A DNA stretch of 64,000 bases, from positions 248,001 through 312,000 of the forward strand of contig CAWICZ010000015.1 in assembly GCA_963834825.1 (NCBI GenBank). The letters run 5' to 3'. Positions 42,459-52,623 of this stretch are shown piece after piece. This DNA comes from JACDAN01 sp963834825. Lineage in GTDB: Bacteria; Actinomycetota; Thermoleophilia; Gaiellales; Gaiellaceae. Made by a program: the position numbers and the translations under genes. The notes under the pieces were generated by a model. That model was given only the letters and a program-made list of their open reading frames with translations, did not search any database and was not told where the DNA came from. Positions within the stretch are counted from its first letter, which is position 1. Each line of letters starts with the position of its first letter.

Positions 42459-43866
42459 GTGTTTCGGACGCGTTTGAGGCGCGCAGCCGTGTGCATCGCT
42501 GCGCTGACGATCGTCACGTCGGCGTACGCGGCCCCGGCAGCTGCAGAGAAATACGTCCACGGATCCCCGGGGCTCGGCGACCCGTTCTTCCCCGACGCCG
42601 GGAACGGAGGCTACGACGTCCGGCACTACGGGCTTGACATCGCATACGACCCGGCGACGCAGCAGCTGGACGGCGCGGCCTTGATCACCGCGCGGGCGAC
42701 GGAGAACCTCGACCGGTTCAACCTGGACCTGCGCGAGTTCCTCGGCGTCTCGCGTGTCGCCGTCGGCGATGGCCGCCGTTTGAAGGACGCCTCCTTCACG
42801 CGGGAGGGCCAGGAGCTCATCATTGCGCCACGCCCGAAGCTCAAGCGCGGAGAGACGTTCAGGGTCCAGGTCGAGTACTCCGGCACGCCCGAGCCGATCG
42901 TCGATCCGGACGAATCGATCGAAGGGTTCATCCCGACGGACGACGGCGCGTTCGTGGTCTGCGAGCCGCAGGGGGCGCCGGGCTGGTATCCGGCCAACGA
43001 CAACCCTCAGGACAAGGCGCGGTTCGACATCTCCGTGACCGTGCCCGCAGGGCTGACCGCGATGTCGAACGGGGTCCTCGTCTCGTCGAGGACGCGCGGC
43101 GGCAAGACGACCTGGGTCTGGCATCACGAGAATCCGATGGCTCCCTACCTGGCCACCGCCACACTCGGCCCATTCGACCTGACCCAATCGACGCTGCCCG
43201 ACGGAACACCGAGCTACGTCGCCGTCGATCCGCGGTTCACCAACCGCACGGTGCTGGCGCGAATCCCCGAGATGCACGCCTTCCTCGCCTCGATCTACGG
43301 CCGCTACCCGTTCGACGCGACGGGCGCGATCGTCGACTCCGCACCGCATGTCGGCTACGCGCTCGAGACCCAGACGAAGGCGAACTACTCGCGCATGCCG
43401 AGCCAGGGCACGCTCGTCCACGAGCTCGGACACGAGTGGTTCGGCAACTCGGTCACCTTGTCCCAGTGGCCGGACATCTGGCTACACGAGGGCTTCGCGG
43501 CCTGGACGGAGTGGATCTGGGACGAGCACACCGGTGGGAGTACGGCGCAGGAGTCGTTCCTCGAGGCCTACTCGATACCCGCCGGAAGCTCCTTCTGGAG
43601 CCGCCCGCCGGCCGCTCTCGGCTCACCGGTCTTCCTCTTCAGCAATCCGCCGTACTCTGCGCGGCGCGATGACGCTTCAAGCGCTCCGCGAGAAGATCGG
43701 CGACCTCGCGTTCTTCGGTCTCATGCGCGGATGGGCGACGCGGAACCGGTACGGCAACGTCACGACCGCCGAGTTCATCGCGGCAGCCGAGCAGCAGTCC
43801 GGGATGGATCTGGACACCTTCTTCGACGTCTGGTTGTTCCAGCCCGGCAAGCCGACGACCTGGTGA
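42459..43866 (+). CDS. M1-family zinc metallopeptidase, single frameshift
   Basis: Secreted aminopeptidase-N-like enzyme, about 469 aa once joined. Signal peptide at the N-terminus (AAVCIAALTIVTSAYAAPAAA), M1 beta-domain, then zinc motif LVHELGHEWFGNS with the third ligand in WLHEGFAAW. At about 43655-43672 the frame changes. The second frame carries AMTLQALREKIGDLAFFGLMRGWA and DLDTFFDVWLFQPGKPTTW, and ends at the TGA 43866. Deleting one G near 43663 restores a single frame. GTG start with GAGGGAGGG upstream. Sequencing error or recent mutation. Confidence 0.8.
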
Positions 43867-44408
43867 CGAGCCGCGTTCCCGAGGCTCCGCTTCGGGAGAC
43901 GAAGTACGGCTTGGTCGCCGACGTTGACGGCTGGTTTGTCGTCAACGCCCGCGAGGCTCGCTGGCGGGAGTCGGACGCTTTCGGCACCTGGTGCGACTTC
44001 GAGGGCAAACGGCCTTTTCGCCAGCTCGGGATCAATATCAGCATCCTGGAGCCGGGCCAGAGCCTGGGCTACTACCACCGCGAGGCGGCACAGGAAGACT
44101 TCCTCGTGCTGGTCGGCACGTGCCTGCTGATCGTCGAAGAGGAGGAGCGGAAGCTCGAGGCCTGGGATTTCGTGCACTGCCCCGCCGAGACCGACCACAT
44201 GATCGTCGGCACGGGCGACGGGCCGGCGGTCGTGCTCGCCGTCGGCGCCCGAGGCCTCAGCCGGAAGGGCCTCGTCTACGTCCCTTCGAAGGTCGCGAGG
44301 GCGCACGGCGTCTCGGTGGACAAGGAGACGACCAAGCCCACGGAGGCGTACGCGGATCTACCGCGCTCGCGCCGTGTCGCCCACAACGAGGGCTGGCTCC
44401 CCGACTAG
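43863..44408 (+). CDS. Cupin-domain protein
   Basis: 181 aa. Conserved cupin barrel: INISILEPGQSLGYYHREAAQEDFLVLVGTCLLIVEEEE and FVHCPAETDHMIVGTGDGPAVVLAVGARG. The metal motifs are partly kept (YYHREAAQEDF, Glu/His). Binds a small ligand; function unknown. GTG overlaps the TGA of the M1 peptidase gene (GTGA), which sets the start. The last 51 bp overlap the convergent lipB. Confidence 0.8.
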   Translation: MTSRVPEAPLRETKYGLVADVDGWFVVNAREARWRESDAFGTWCDFEGKRPFRQLGINISILEPGQSLGYYHREAAQEDFLVLVGTCLLIVEEEERKLEAWDFVHCPAETDHMIVGTGDGPAVVLAVGARGLSRKGLVYVPSKVARAHGVSVDKETTKPTEAYADLPRSRRVAHNEGWLPD

Positions 44409-45065
44409 GTCGCCGAGGCTCGCTTCCTCGAGTGCGACGTGGAAGACCTCCTCGAGCGCCGCGGCCGCGTGCGGACGCAGCTCATCGACCGGCACCGGGC
44501 GGCCGAGCTCCTGGGCGATCGTCGTGAACGCCGTGTCTTCGAGCCCGCAGGCCGTGATCCAGTCGGTGAAGGGTGCGGGGTCGAGGTCGACGTTGAGCGC
44601 GTAGCCGTGCGTCGTCACCCATTTCGAGATGTGCACGCCGATCGATGCGATCTTCCGCGGCGGACGTTCCAGCCAGATGCCCGTCAGCCCCTCGATCCGT
44701 GTCGCCGCGACGCCCGTTGCCGCGAGCGTCTTGATCAAAGCCTCTTCGAGGTCGCGGCAGTACCGCTTGACGTCCTCCCCGTGTCGCGTCAGGTCGAAGA
44801 TCGGGTAACAGACGAGCTGCCCAGGTCCGTGGTACGTCGACTTGCCGCCGCGGTCGGTCTCGACCACTTCGACCTCGGCGTCTTCGGGGATGTGGAGCTC
44901 GCCTGCCTCCGCTCGGCGCCCGAGCGTGACCACCGACGGGTGTTCGAGCAGCATGACGGCGTCCGGAATCGCGCCTTGTGCTACCGAAGCGGCGAGCGAG
45001 CGCTGGAGCTCCCAGGCTTCGAGGTACGGCACTTGGCCCAGGTTGAGGACGACGCCCGGTCTCAC
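44358..45065 (-). CDS. lipB: Lipoyl(octanoyl) transferase
   Basis: Transfers octanoate from ACP to lipoyl domains, 235 aa. Signature blocks LLEHPSVVTLGRR, GGKSTYHGPGQLVCYPIFDL with the conserved Lys/His and GLTGIWL...RKIASIGVHISKWVTTHGYALNV. The catalytic Cys of ITACGL is present. Starts directly after the GFA gene stop (TAG-GTG). Same transcript as E1 and E2. Confidence 0.94.
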   Translation of the reverse strand: MRPGVVLNLGQVPYLEAWELQRSLAASVAQGAIPDAVMLLEHPSVVTLGRRAEAGELHIPEDAEVEVVETDRGGKSTYHGPGQLVCYPIFDLTRHGEDVKRYCRDLEEALIKTLAATGVAATRIEGLTGIWLERPPRKIASIGVHISKWVTTHGYALNVDLDPAPFTDWITACGLEDTAFTTIAQELGRPVPVDELRPHAAAALEEVFHVALEEASLGDLVGEPALVVGDTARAR

Positions 45066-45461
45066 CTAGCCGCGCACCTCGTAACGAGGGAGACCGTCGT
45101 CGGGCAGCGTCTCCCAGACGGCAAGCGAACGGACGAAGTTATGCGCCTCGGGCTTCTGCGCGAGGCCGCTGTCGATCGCGCTCAGTCGGACGCTCGCCTG
45201 CTCGGAGTCCGGCCAACCGCCGCCGAAGAGGTTCGAGCCGCAGGTCCGGCAGAAGCTCTTGGCGCTTCCCTCTTCAGGCTGAAACGTCTCGATCAGCTCG
45301 CGGCCCTCGAGCACAGTGATGTCCTCGGTGCGGACGCGGCCGTTGGCGGTGCCGACTCCGCCGGAGATCTTCTTGCAGGTCGTGCAATGGCAGAAGGTGA
45401 GGTTGATGAACGGCCCGGCGACCTCGAAGCGCACGCCGCCGCACTGGCAGCTGCCCTGCAT
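45066..45461 (-). CDS. GFA/CENP-V family zinc protein
   Basis: 131 aa. Zinc-binding cysteines in GSCQCGGVRFEV, FCHCTTCKKISGG and SFCRTCGSNLFGG, the pattern of glutathione-dependent formaldehyde-activating enzyme relatives. Actinobacteria mostly lack glutathione, so the substrate is probably something else. The ATG overlaps the E2 stop (TAATG). In an operon with the 2-oxoacid dehydrogenase genes and lipB. Confidence 0.85.
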   Translation of the reverse strand: MQGSCQCGGVRFEVAGPFINLTFCHCTTCKKISGGVGTANGRVRTEDITVLEGRELIETFQPEEGSAKSFCRTCGSNLFGGGWPDSEQASVRLSAIDSGLAQKPEAHNFVRSLAVWETLPDDGLPRYEVRG

Positions 45462-46931
45462 TAGTACGCCGCTTCGTCCCAGGTCTGAAGCTTCTCGCGA
45501 AGGTCGTGCAAGAAGCGCCCCGCGAGCGCACCGTCGACCAGGCGATGGTCGTACGTCAGGGTCACGTTCATGATCGGCCGGATCGCGATCACGTCCTTGC
45601 CGTGCTCGTCCTGGCTCACCCACGGCCGCTTCACGACCGCATAGGTACCGAGGATCGCGGCCTGCGGCTGACTGATGATCGGCGTCCCGTGGAAGGTGCC
45701 GTAGCCGCCGGGGTTCGTGATCGTGAACGTGCCGCCCTGGACCTCGTCGGGCGTGAGCTTCTTGTTCCGCGCCCGATCGGCGATGTCGGTGACCGAGCGC
45801 GCCATTCCCAGCAGGTTCAAACCCTCGGCGTGCTTCACAACCGGCACGATCAGGCCCTTGCCGCCCTCGAGCTCGACCGCGAAGCCGAGGTTGACGTAGT
45901 TGCGCGTGATGATCTTGTCGCCGCGGATCTCGCCGTTGATCCACGGGTAGTCCTTGAGCGTCTCGACGACGGCCCGGGCGACGAAGATCAGGTAGGTCGG
46001 GTTGACGCCGTAGCTCTTCTGATACTCCGGCTTGAGCTTCTCCCGCAACGCGACGACCTTCGACATGTCGACCTCGATCGCACTCGTGACGTGGGCGGAA
46101 GTGTCGAGTGAGCGGCGCATGTGCTCGGCGATCCCCTTGCGCATCGCAGTCATCGGCTCTTCCTGTCTCGCCGGCCTCGGCCGCGGCCGGTGCCGTCGGC
46201 GCGGCGGCCACTGGGGCCGGAGCAGGCGGTGCGGCGGGCTTCGGAGCCGGTGCTGCCTCCGGTTCGGGGGCGGCTGGCGCGGGCGGGGCTTCCGGCGGCG
46301 CTGCCGGCACAGCTGGCTCGGCCGGAGGAGCCGGTGCGGCGGCCTGGGCGCCGCCCTCGACAAAGGCGAGGATGTCCTTCTTCGTCACGCGTCCGCCGCG
46401 GCCGGTGCCCTGGACCTGCGCGACATCGACGTCGTGCTCGGAGGCGATTCTGGCGACGACCGGCGAGACGAAGCTCTTTCCGTTCTCCCGGCCGTCGGTG
46501 CTGGGTGCCGCCGCAGCGGTTGCCGGCTCCGGCTCGGGCGTCGAGGCGGGTTCGGGCGGTACCGCCGGAGCGGGGGTCTCGGCGCTCGAAGACGCGGCGG
46601 CTTCGGCCGCCGCCTGAGTCGTCGCCTGTTCGGGCGCCTCCTCCTCGGCGGGCGCCTCCTCGGCCGGCGCTGCTGCGGCAGCCTCGGAGCCGATGACGGC
46701 GAGCCGGGTCCCGACCTCGACGGTCTCGCCCTCCTGGACGAGGATCTGCTGGACGACGCCGCTGCCGGGGCTCGGTATCTCGGTGTCGACCTTGTCGGTC
46801 GAGATCTCGAGGAGCGGCTCGTCGGCCTGGATCTGCTCGCCCTCCTGCTTGAGCCACTTCGTGATCGTCCCCTCGGAGACGGACACGCCCATCTGGGGCA
46901 TCACGACGTCGACTGCGGTTGGAGTCGCCAT
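45461..46931 (-). CDS. 2-oxoacid dehydrogenase E2 (dihydrolipoyl acyltransferase), single frameshift
   Basis: N-terminal lipoyl domain (MPQMGVSVSEGTITKWLKQ, lipoylated Lys in ISTDKVDTEI), a long Ala/Pro/Glu linker, an E3/E1-binding domain (VSPVVARIASEHDVDVAQVQGTGRGGRVTKKDIL), a second Ala/Pro linker, then the catalytic domain with YDHRLVDGALAGRFL. The frame changes at about 46165, at the border between linker and catalytic domain (GETGR in one frame, EEPMTAMRKGIAEHM in the other). The break in a core enzyme with both halves well conserved argues for an assembly indel. ATG start 5 nt after the E1-beta stop. Confidence 0.85.
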
Positions 46932-46936
46932 AAGCG

Positions 46937-47911
46937 CTAGTACTCAGCCAGCTCTCGGATCCCTGCGGCGACGTCGTCGACCTGCGGAATGAACCCCTTC
47001 TCGAGCGGCGGGGAGAAGGGAACGGGGGAATCGGGGGCGGCGATGCGCTTCACCGGCGCGTCCAGATCCTCGAACGCCTCGTCGGCGATCGTCGACGCGA
47101 TCTCACCGCCGAACCCACCGGTCCGTGTGTCTTCGTGGAGGACGAGCACCTTGGACGTCTTCCTCGTGCTCTCGAGCACCGCCTCGCGATCCCAGGGGAC
47201 GAGCGTGCGCAGATCGAGGATCTCCGTTGAGACGCCATCACCCTCGAGCTGCTTCGCGGCTTCGTCGGCCGTGTAGACCATCGCCCCCCACGTGATGACG
47301 GTGACGTCGTCGCCCTCGCGGTGCAGCCGCGCCTTGCCGAACGGCGTCGTGTAGCGCTCCTCCGGCACCTCCGCCTTGATCCGGCGGTAGAGGTGCTTGT
47401 GCTCGAAGTAGAGGACGGGGTTGGGGTCCTCGATCGCGCTGATCAGCAGGCCCTTGGCGTCCTCCGGTGTCGCCGGGCAGACGATCTTGAGGCCGGGGAT
47501 GTGCGCGAACGAGCTCTCCGGGTTCTGCGAGTGGAACGGCCCGCCGGAGAAGCCACCGCCCGATGGCAACCGGACGACGATTGGCACCGGCGTTCCGGCC
47601 CGATAGAACTGCTTCGCGGCCACCGTGACCAGTTGGTCCCACGCACACGAGACAAAGTCGGCGAACTGCATCTCGGCGACGGGCCGCATGCCCATGATCG
47701 CGGCGCCGGTGCAGCCGCCGACGATCGCGGTCTCGGAGAGCGGCGAGTCGATCACGCGCCAGGGCCCGAACTCCTCCTGGAAGCCGAGGGTGACCTTGAA
47801 GGCGCCGCCGTAGACGCCGACGTCCTCGCCGATCACGAACACCCGCTTGTCGCGCCGCATCTCCTGCCGGAGGCCGTCGGAGATTGCCTGGAGATAGGTG
47901 AGTTCAGCCAC
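46937..47911 (-). CDS. 2-oxoacid dehydrogenase E1 component, beta subunit
   Basis: 324 aa. Transketolase-like domain with LTYLQAISDGLRQEMRRDKRVFVIGEDVGVYGG, ETAIVGGCTGAAIMGMRPVAEMQFADF and the C-terminal VLVLHEDTRTGGFGGEIAS. Pairs with the alpha subunit upstream to decarboxylate pyruvate or branched-chain 2-oxoacids; the substrate cannot be fixed here. GTG start 2 nt downstream of the alpha-subunit stop. Confidence 0.92.
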   Translation of the reverse strand: MAELTYLQAISDGLRQEMRRDKRVFVIGEDVGVYGGAFKVTLGFQEEFGPWRVIDSPLSETAIVGGCTGAAIMGMRPVAEMQFADFVSCAWDQLVTVAAKQFYRAGTPVPIVVRLPSGGGFSGGPFHSQNPESSFAHIPGLKIVCPATPEDAKGLLISAIEDPNPVLYFEHKHLYRRIKAEVPEERYTTPFGKARLHREGDDVTVITWGAMVYTADEAAKQLEGDGVSTEILDLRTLVPWDREAVLESTRKTSKVLVLHEDTRTGGFGGEIASTIADEAFEDLDAPVKRIAAPDSPVPFSPPLEKGFIPQVDDVAAGIRELAEY

Positions 47912-47913
47912 GG

Positions 47914-48960
47914 CTATTTGTGGTGAGGCGTGTCGAGGTCCTCGGGGCGGGCGAAGACCCGCGTAGCGACGGTGGAGGGATCGGGCAGCGGGGACTGCTC
48001 CGCGCGCTCGATCGCCTGGTTGAGTGTCCGCTTGACGCCGGCGGCGACCTCGTCCTCCTCCTCGTCGGTCATCTCCGCGTTCTCGCGCAGCCACGCGCGG
48101 AAGCGCTCGATCGGGTCCCGCTTCGCCCACTCCTCGAACAGCTCCTTCGGAACGTAGAACGCGTCGTCGTGAACGGCATGACCTTCCATCCGGAGGGTCA
48201 TCGACTCGATCAGCGTCGGGCCGCCGCCCTCGCGCGCCTTCTCGATCGCCCGTTTGGCCTCCCGGTAGACGGCCAGGACGTCCGTGCCGTCGACGACCAC
48301 GCCGTCGAAGCCGTAGGCCTGCGCGCGGTCGGCCAGGGTCTCGCAGGCGTACTCGAGATGGGTCGGCGTCGAGTAGGCCCACTGGTTGTTGTCGCAGATG
48401 AACACCACCGGCAACCGGCGGACGCCGGCGAAGTTCATGCCCTCGTGGGTGTCACCGCGGGCCGAGGCGCCCTCGCCGAACCAGGCGACGGCGACGCGCG
48501 ACTCCTCCCGGATCCGGAAGGCGAGCGCCGCGCCGACGGCGACCGGAAGCATCGCCGGGAGATGGCTGACCATCGCGATCAAGCCGAGTTGGGAGTCGGC
48601 CATGTGGACGTTTCCGTCCCTGCCCCGGGTTGGCCCGTCCTCTCGGCCCATGTACTGCGCGAAGATCCGCCAGGGCTCGACCCCTCGCGTGACGTGGACG
48701 CCCATGTCGCGGTGCAGCGGCGTGCCGACGTCCTCGGGGCCCAGGGCGGTAGCGACCCCAACGGAGGACGCCTCGTTCCCGCGTCCGGTGTAGAACGACC
48801 CGGGAATCTTCCCCTGCTTGTAGAGGATGTGCCCGCGCTCCTCGATCCCGCGCGTCAGCAGCATCTGGCGGTAGATGCCGAGCAGGTCCTCGCGGTCGAG
48901 GCCGGCTTCGCGGATCTCGCCGAGGGAGCCGACGGGCTCTGCTTCGCGGGCAATCGCCAT
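47914..48960 (-). CDS. 2-oxoacid dehydrogenase E1 component, alpha subunit
   Basis: 348 aa. Thiamine-diphosphate motif from GEGASARGDTHEGMNFA to FICDNNQWAYS, the phospho-loop-like YTGRGNEASSVGVA, and SMTLRMEGHAVHDD. First gene of the E1-alpha/E1-beta/E2/GFA/lipB operon. No E3 (lipoamide dehydrogenase) gene is in the cluster. ATG 9 nt after a TAGAGT box on the minus strand. Confidence 0.93.
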   Translation of the reverse strand: MAIAREAEPVGSLGEIREAGLDREDLLGIYRQMLLTRGIEERGHILYKQGKIPGSFYTGRGNEASSVGVATALGPEDVGTPLHRDMGVHVTRGVEPWRIFAQYMGREDGPTRGRDGNVHMADSQLGLIAMVSHLPAMLPVAVGAALAFRIREESRVAVAWFGEGASARGDTHEGMNFAGVRRLPVVFICDNNQWAYSTPTHLEYACETLADRAQAYGFDGVVVDGTDVLAVYREAKRAIEKAREGGGPTLIESMTLRMEGHAVHDDAFYVPKELFEEWAKRDPIERFRAWLRENAEMTDEEEDEVAAGVKRTLNQAIERAEQSPLPDPSTVATRVFARPEDLDTPHHK

Positions 48961-48969
48961 CGCGCGGAA

Positions 48970-48999
48970 ACTCTAACGATCGAGGGTGCTGGCTAGAGT
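48970..48999. promoter_or_regulatory. Back-to-back leaderless promoters (E1-alpha operon / zinc-ribbon gene)
   Basis: TAGAGT on the minus strand (48970-48975) lies 9 nt before the E1-alpha ATG. TAGAGT on the plus strand (48994-48999) lies 6 nt before the GTG at 49006. The whole divergent region is 45 bp. Confidence 0.5.
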
Positions 49000-49005
49000 C
49001 GCGGT

Positions 49006-49284
49006 GTGGGTACCGCCGGCGACTGGCTGAAGGAGGAGCGGCGCAAGACGCTCGGCGACTGGGTCGCCGTCTGCCTCGGATGCGGCTACGCGCAGCGGTA
49101 CTTCGAGCAGTGGGAGGCCGAGCTGCCCGCGGTCTGCCCCGGCTGTGGCGGCGAGATGCGGTCGCGCTGTCCCGCCTGCGATGCGCGCTTCAACTCGGCG
49201 TTTGCGGTCGACTGCGAGGCGTGTGGCGCGGAACTGCGGCCGCGTGAGCTCTTCGGGACGCCGATCCGCAAGCCCGGCCGCTAG
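49006..49284 (+). CDS. Small double zinc-ribbon protein
   Basis: 92 aa. Four CxxC knuckles (CLGCGY, CPGCGGE, CPACDA, CEACGAEL) define two zinc ribbons. The N-terminal WLKEERRKTLGDWVAVCLGC contains an amphipathic helix. Could bind nucleic acid or protein. No family name assigned. Confidence 0.7.
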   Translation: MGTAGDWLKEERRKTLGDWVAVCLGCGYAQRYFEQWEAELPAVCPGCGGEMRSRCPACDARFNSAFAVDCEACGAELRPRELFGTPIRKPGR

Positions 49285-49286
49285 GG

Positions 49287-49637
49287 CTAGGACTTCTTGA
49301 TCTCGGAGAAGCGGATGACCGTGACGATGTCCTCCGCGCCGACCGGCCGGTTGTAGAGCTGGCCGAGCCAGTTCGCCATCTCGTCGGGCCTACGCATCTC
49401 CGGGTTGTCGTGCTCGATCTCCCGGGGCGATACTTCGGCGAGCTGCTTCACCTCGACCTTGTCGATGACGGCGTCGAAGACCTTCTCGCGCGGCCCGTAC
49501 CGTGCGCCGACCAGGACCTGGACGACCATGCCCTTCTTGTACTTCCTCGACTTGTCCCCGACGCGGATCGTCGCGGTCTTCCGCCGACTGCGAAGCTGGT
49601 CCGCGACCATTGGGGAGTAGAAGTTGAGGGCGTACAT
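49287..49637 (-). CDS. ASCH-domain protein
   Basis: 116 aa. Starts MYALNFYSPMVADQLRSRRKTATIRVGDKSRKYKKG, an ASCH-type RNA-binding beta-barrel with the GxKxxTIR-like motif, then VLVGARYGPREKVFDAVIDKVEVKQL. The ATG at 49637 is preferred because the longer frame would overlap the upstream Nudix gene with non-conserved sequence. Probably co-transcribed with that gene (34-bp gap). Confidence 0.75.
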   Translation of the reverse strand: MYALNFYSPMVADQLRSRRKTATIRVGDKSRKYKKGMVVQVLVGARYGPREKVFDAVIDKVEVKQLAEVSPREIEHDNPEMRRPDEMANWLGQLYNRPVGAEDIVTVIRFSEIKKS

Positions 49638-49671
49638 CGAACTGGTGTGCGGCGCCACCGAGGCCGCCAGA

Positions 49672-50112
49672 TCATACGGGGTTGGCCTCCAACGTTGCGA
49701 GTGCATTGCTCGCCATCTCCCGTTCGCCGGCATAGGAGAGCAGCCGCGGCGCCTCTTCGAGCGGGAGCCACCGCGCCTCGGCGACTTCGTGCCGGAATGA
49801 CGCCGGCACCTCGTCGATCCGTCCCTTCCGGTAGCGCACGAGGTAGAAGCTGACGACCTTGAAGATGCGGTTTCCGGCGCGCGTGTAGACGTAGCGCACG
49901 TCTCCGAGCTTCCCCTGGGAGACGCCCTCGAGCCCGGTCTCCTCGGTCACCTCCCGCAGCGCCGTCTCCTCGGGAGACTCACCGTGTCCCACATTGCCCT
50001 TCGGGAGCGCCCAGGTGCCCTCGCGCTTGCCGCCCGGCCGGATCGCCGCCAGCCACCAGCGACCCTGCAGGCGGCGGACGACGACCGCGCCGGCCGAGAA
50101 CTCCCGCTCCAT
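49672..50112 (-). CDS. Nudix hydrolase
   Basis: 146 aa. The Nudix box is complete: GNVGHGESPEETALREVTEETGL (G-x5-E-x7-REUxEExGU), preceded by EGTWALPKG. Hydrolyses a nucleoside diphosphate linked to X; the substrate is unknown. The N-terminal SAGAVVVRR strand is typical. Divergent from groES. Confidence 0.9.
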   Translation of the reverse strand: MEREFSAGAVVVRRLQGRWWLAAIRPGGKREGTWALPKGNVGHGESPEETALREVTEETGLEGVSQGKLGDVRYVYTRAGNRIFKVVSFYLVRYRKGRIDEVPASFRHEVAEARWLPLEEAPRLLSYAGEREMASNALATLEANPV

Positions 50113-50144
50113 CGAAGGTTTGTAACAAACTCCGGCCGAAACAG

Positions 50145-50179
50145 TTGCGTGACGCGAGGGATTCTCGATAAGCTAGCCT
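50145..50179 (+). promoter_or_regulatory. groESL promoter
   Basis: TTGCGT (50145-50150) and TAAGCT (50169-50174) with 18-nt spacing; TAGCCT (50174-50179) is an alternative -10. The CIRCE-like operator begins at the last base of this region, so bound repressor would block the transcription start. Confidence 0.5.
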
Positions 50180-50203
50180 GGCACTCGGCCCCCAGGAGTG
50201 CCA
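50179..50203 (+). promoter_or_regulatory. CIRCE-like HrcA operator
   Basis: TGGCACTC-N9-GAGTGCCA is a perfect 8-bp inverted repeat with the 9-nt spacing of CIRCE (TTAGCACTC-N9-GAGTGCTAA), differing symmetrically in the outer bases. Located upstream of groES, where HrcA control is expected. Confidence 0.85.
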
Positions 50204-50241
50204 AGACCTGTCACAAAGTCTGTTTGGAAAGGGAGGTCCGG

Positions 50242-50583
50242 ATGGATCTGCAACCGCTGGGCGATCGCCTGATCGTCGAGGCCCTCGAGGAGGAGGACTC
50301 GACCGCGAGCGGGATCGTCCTACCTGACACGGCGAAGGAGAAGCCCCAGCGCGGGCGAGTCCTGGCCGTAGGCCCCGGCACGCGCGACGAGGACGGGAAC
50401 TTCGTCGGCATGGAAGTCGCCGCGGGCGACGAGATCGTCTTCTCGAAATACGGCGGCACCGAGATCAAGATCGGCGCCGACGACTACCTGATCCTGAGGG
50501 AGTCGGACGTCCTCGCGAAGGTCGCGGGGAGCGCTTCGAAGTCCCGCAGCAAGAAGAAGGACATGGCTGGCGCAAGCGCCTAG
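50242..50583 (+). CDS. groES: Co-chaperonin GroES
   Basis: 113 aa, 10-kDa chaperonin. LQPLGDRLIVEALEEEDSTASGIVLPDTAKEKPQRGRVLAVG, then the FSKYGGTEIKIGADDYLILRESDVLA C-terminus. A basic tail (SASKSRSKKKDMAGASA) extends ~15 residues beyond the norm. GGGAGG just upstream of the ATG. Forms the lid of the GroEL chamber. Confidence 0.95.
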   Translation: MDLQPLGDRLIVEALEEEDSTASGIVLPDTAKEKPQRGRVLAVGPGTRDEDGNFVGMEVAAGDEIVFSKYGGTEIKIGADDYLILRESDVLAKVAGSASKSRSKKKDMAGASA

Positions 50584-50612
50584 CCCAAGTTCGAAAACGG
50601 AGGTACGTGTAG

Positions 50613-52238
<1,626 letters not shown>

Positions 52239-52242
52239 GCGC

Positions 52243-52407
52243 GTGGGGGAACCCCTGGTTCCCCCACGGACCCCCTCCTTGCGGACGGGGTTGCGAGTTC
52301 ACAGGTGGACGGAGCCGGCTTTTCGCCCGCTCCGTCCACTGTTTCTGTGTCTGTGAGCCTCCCGCGCGGCAAAGCCGCGCTCCGGCGGCGGTCCGACTGT
52401 CGCTCTC
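52243..52407 (+). repeat. Three-hairpin 3'-UTR element, copy 1 (downstream of groEL)
   Basis: Begins 4 nt after the groEL stop. Hairpin 1 is a perfect 11-bp stem GTGGGGGAACC (52243-52267). Hairpin 2 has arms GTGGACGGAGC and GCTCCGTCCAC near 52303-52337. Hairpin 3 is GCGCGGC-AAA-GCCGCGC near 52366-52382. About 165 nt align to copy 2 on the opposite strand. Candidate structured RNA, terminator complex or mobile 3'-end repeat. Confidence 0.75.
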
Positions 52408-52472
52408 GAGCGCGGTGGGCGTCGTTTTCCACAGCTGACACGTCCGGTGCCAGACACCGGCCATGGCCAAAC

Positions 52473-52505
52473 AAGAAGAGGCCGGCGTAACGCCGGCCTC
52501 TTCTT
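52473..52505. terminator. Perfect 15-bp hairpin, bidirectional terminator candidate
   Basis: Arms AAGAAGAGGCCGGCG and its complement flank a 3-nt loop. Reading on the minus strand the stem is followed by GTTTGG, reading plus it ends in CTTCTT. Lies midway between the two inverted three-hairpin repeats and would stop transcripts from both groEL and the molybdoenzyme gene. Confidence 0.7.
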
Positions 52506-52623
52506 GAAGGTCACCCTCCTGAGGGCCGCCTCATGAGGGTGGGGGGAGGGAGGTATTGCCTCCCAGATATCGACCCGCGTGAGCGACGGCACGTCCCTCG
52601 AACGGGGGGTTCAAGCGCGCGCG

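Noticed and set aside
43680..44408. Apparent M1 peptidase-cupin fusion
   Set aside because: Caused by the single-base shift near 43663. The peptidase C-terminus continues in another frame to a stop that overlaps the cupin GTG.
45066..46165. Apparent fusion of E2 lipoyl domain with the GFA-like protein
   Set aside because: It arises because the E2 frameshift runs out of frame through the catalytic domain. The true E2 stop overlaps a separate GFA start (TAATG).
37004..47000. Treating the cluster of broken genes as a degenerating genomic island
   Set aside because: Neighbouring lipA, lipB and E1 genes are intact and core. Lesions are single-base shifts with conserved sequence on both sides, so assembly error is more likely.
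52305..52490. Small open frames inside the inverted hairpin repeats
   Set aside because: Sequence is explained by RNA-like stems shared between both strands. No signal peptide, domain or ribosome binding site.
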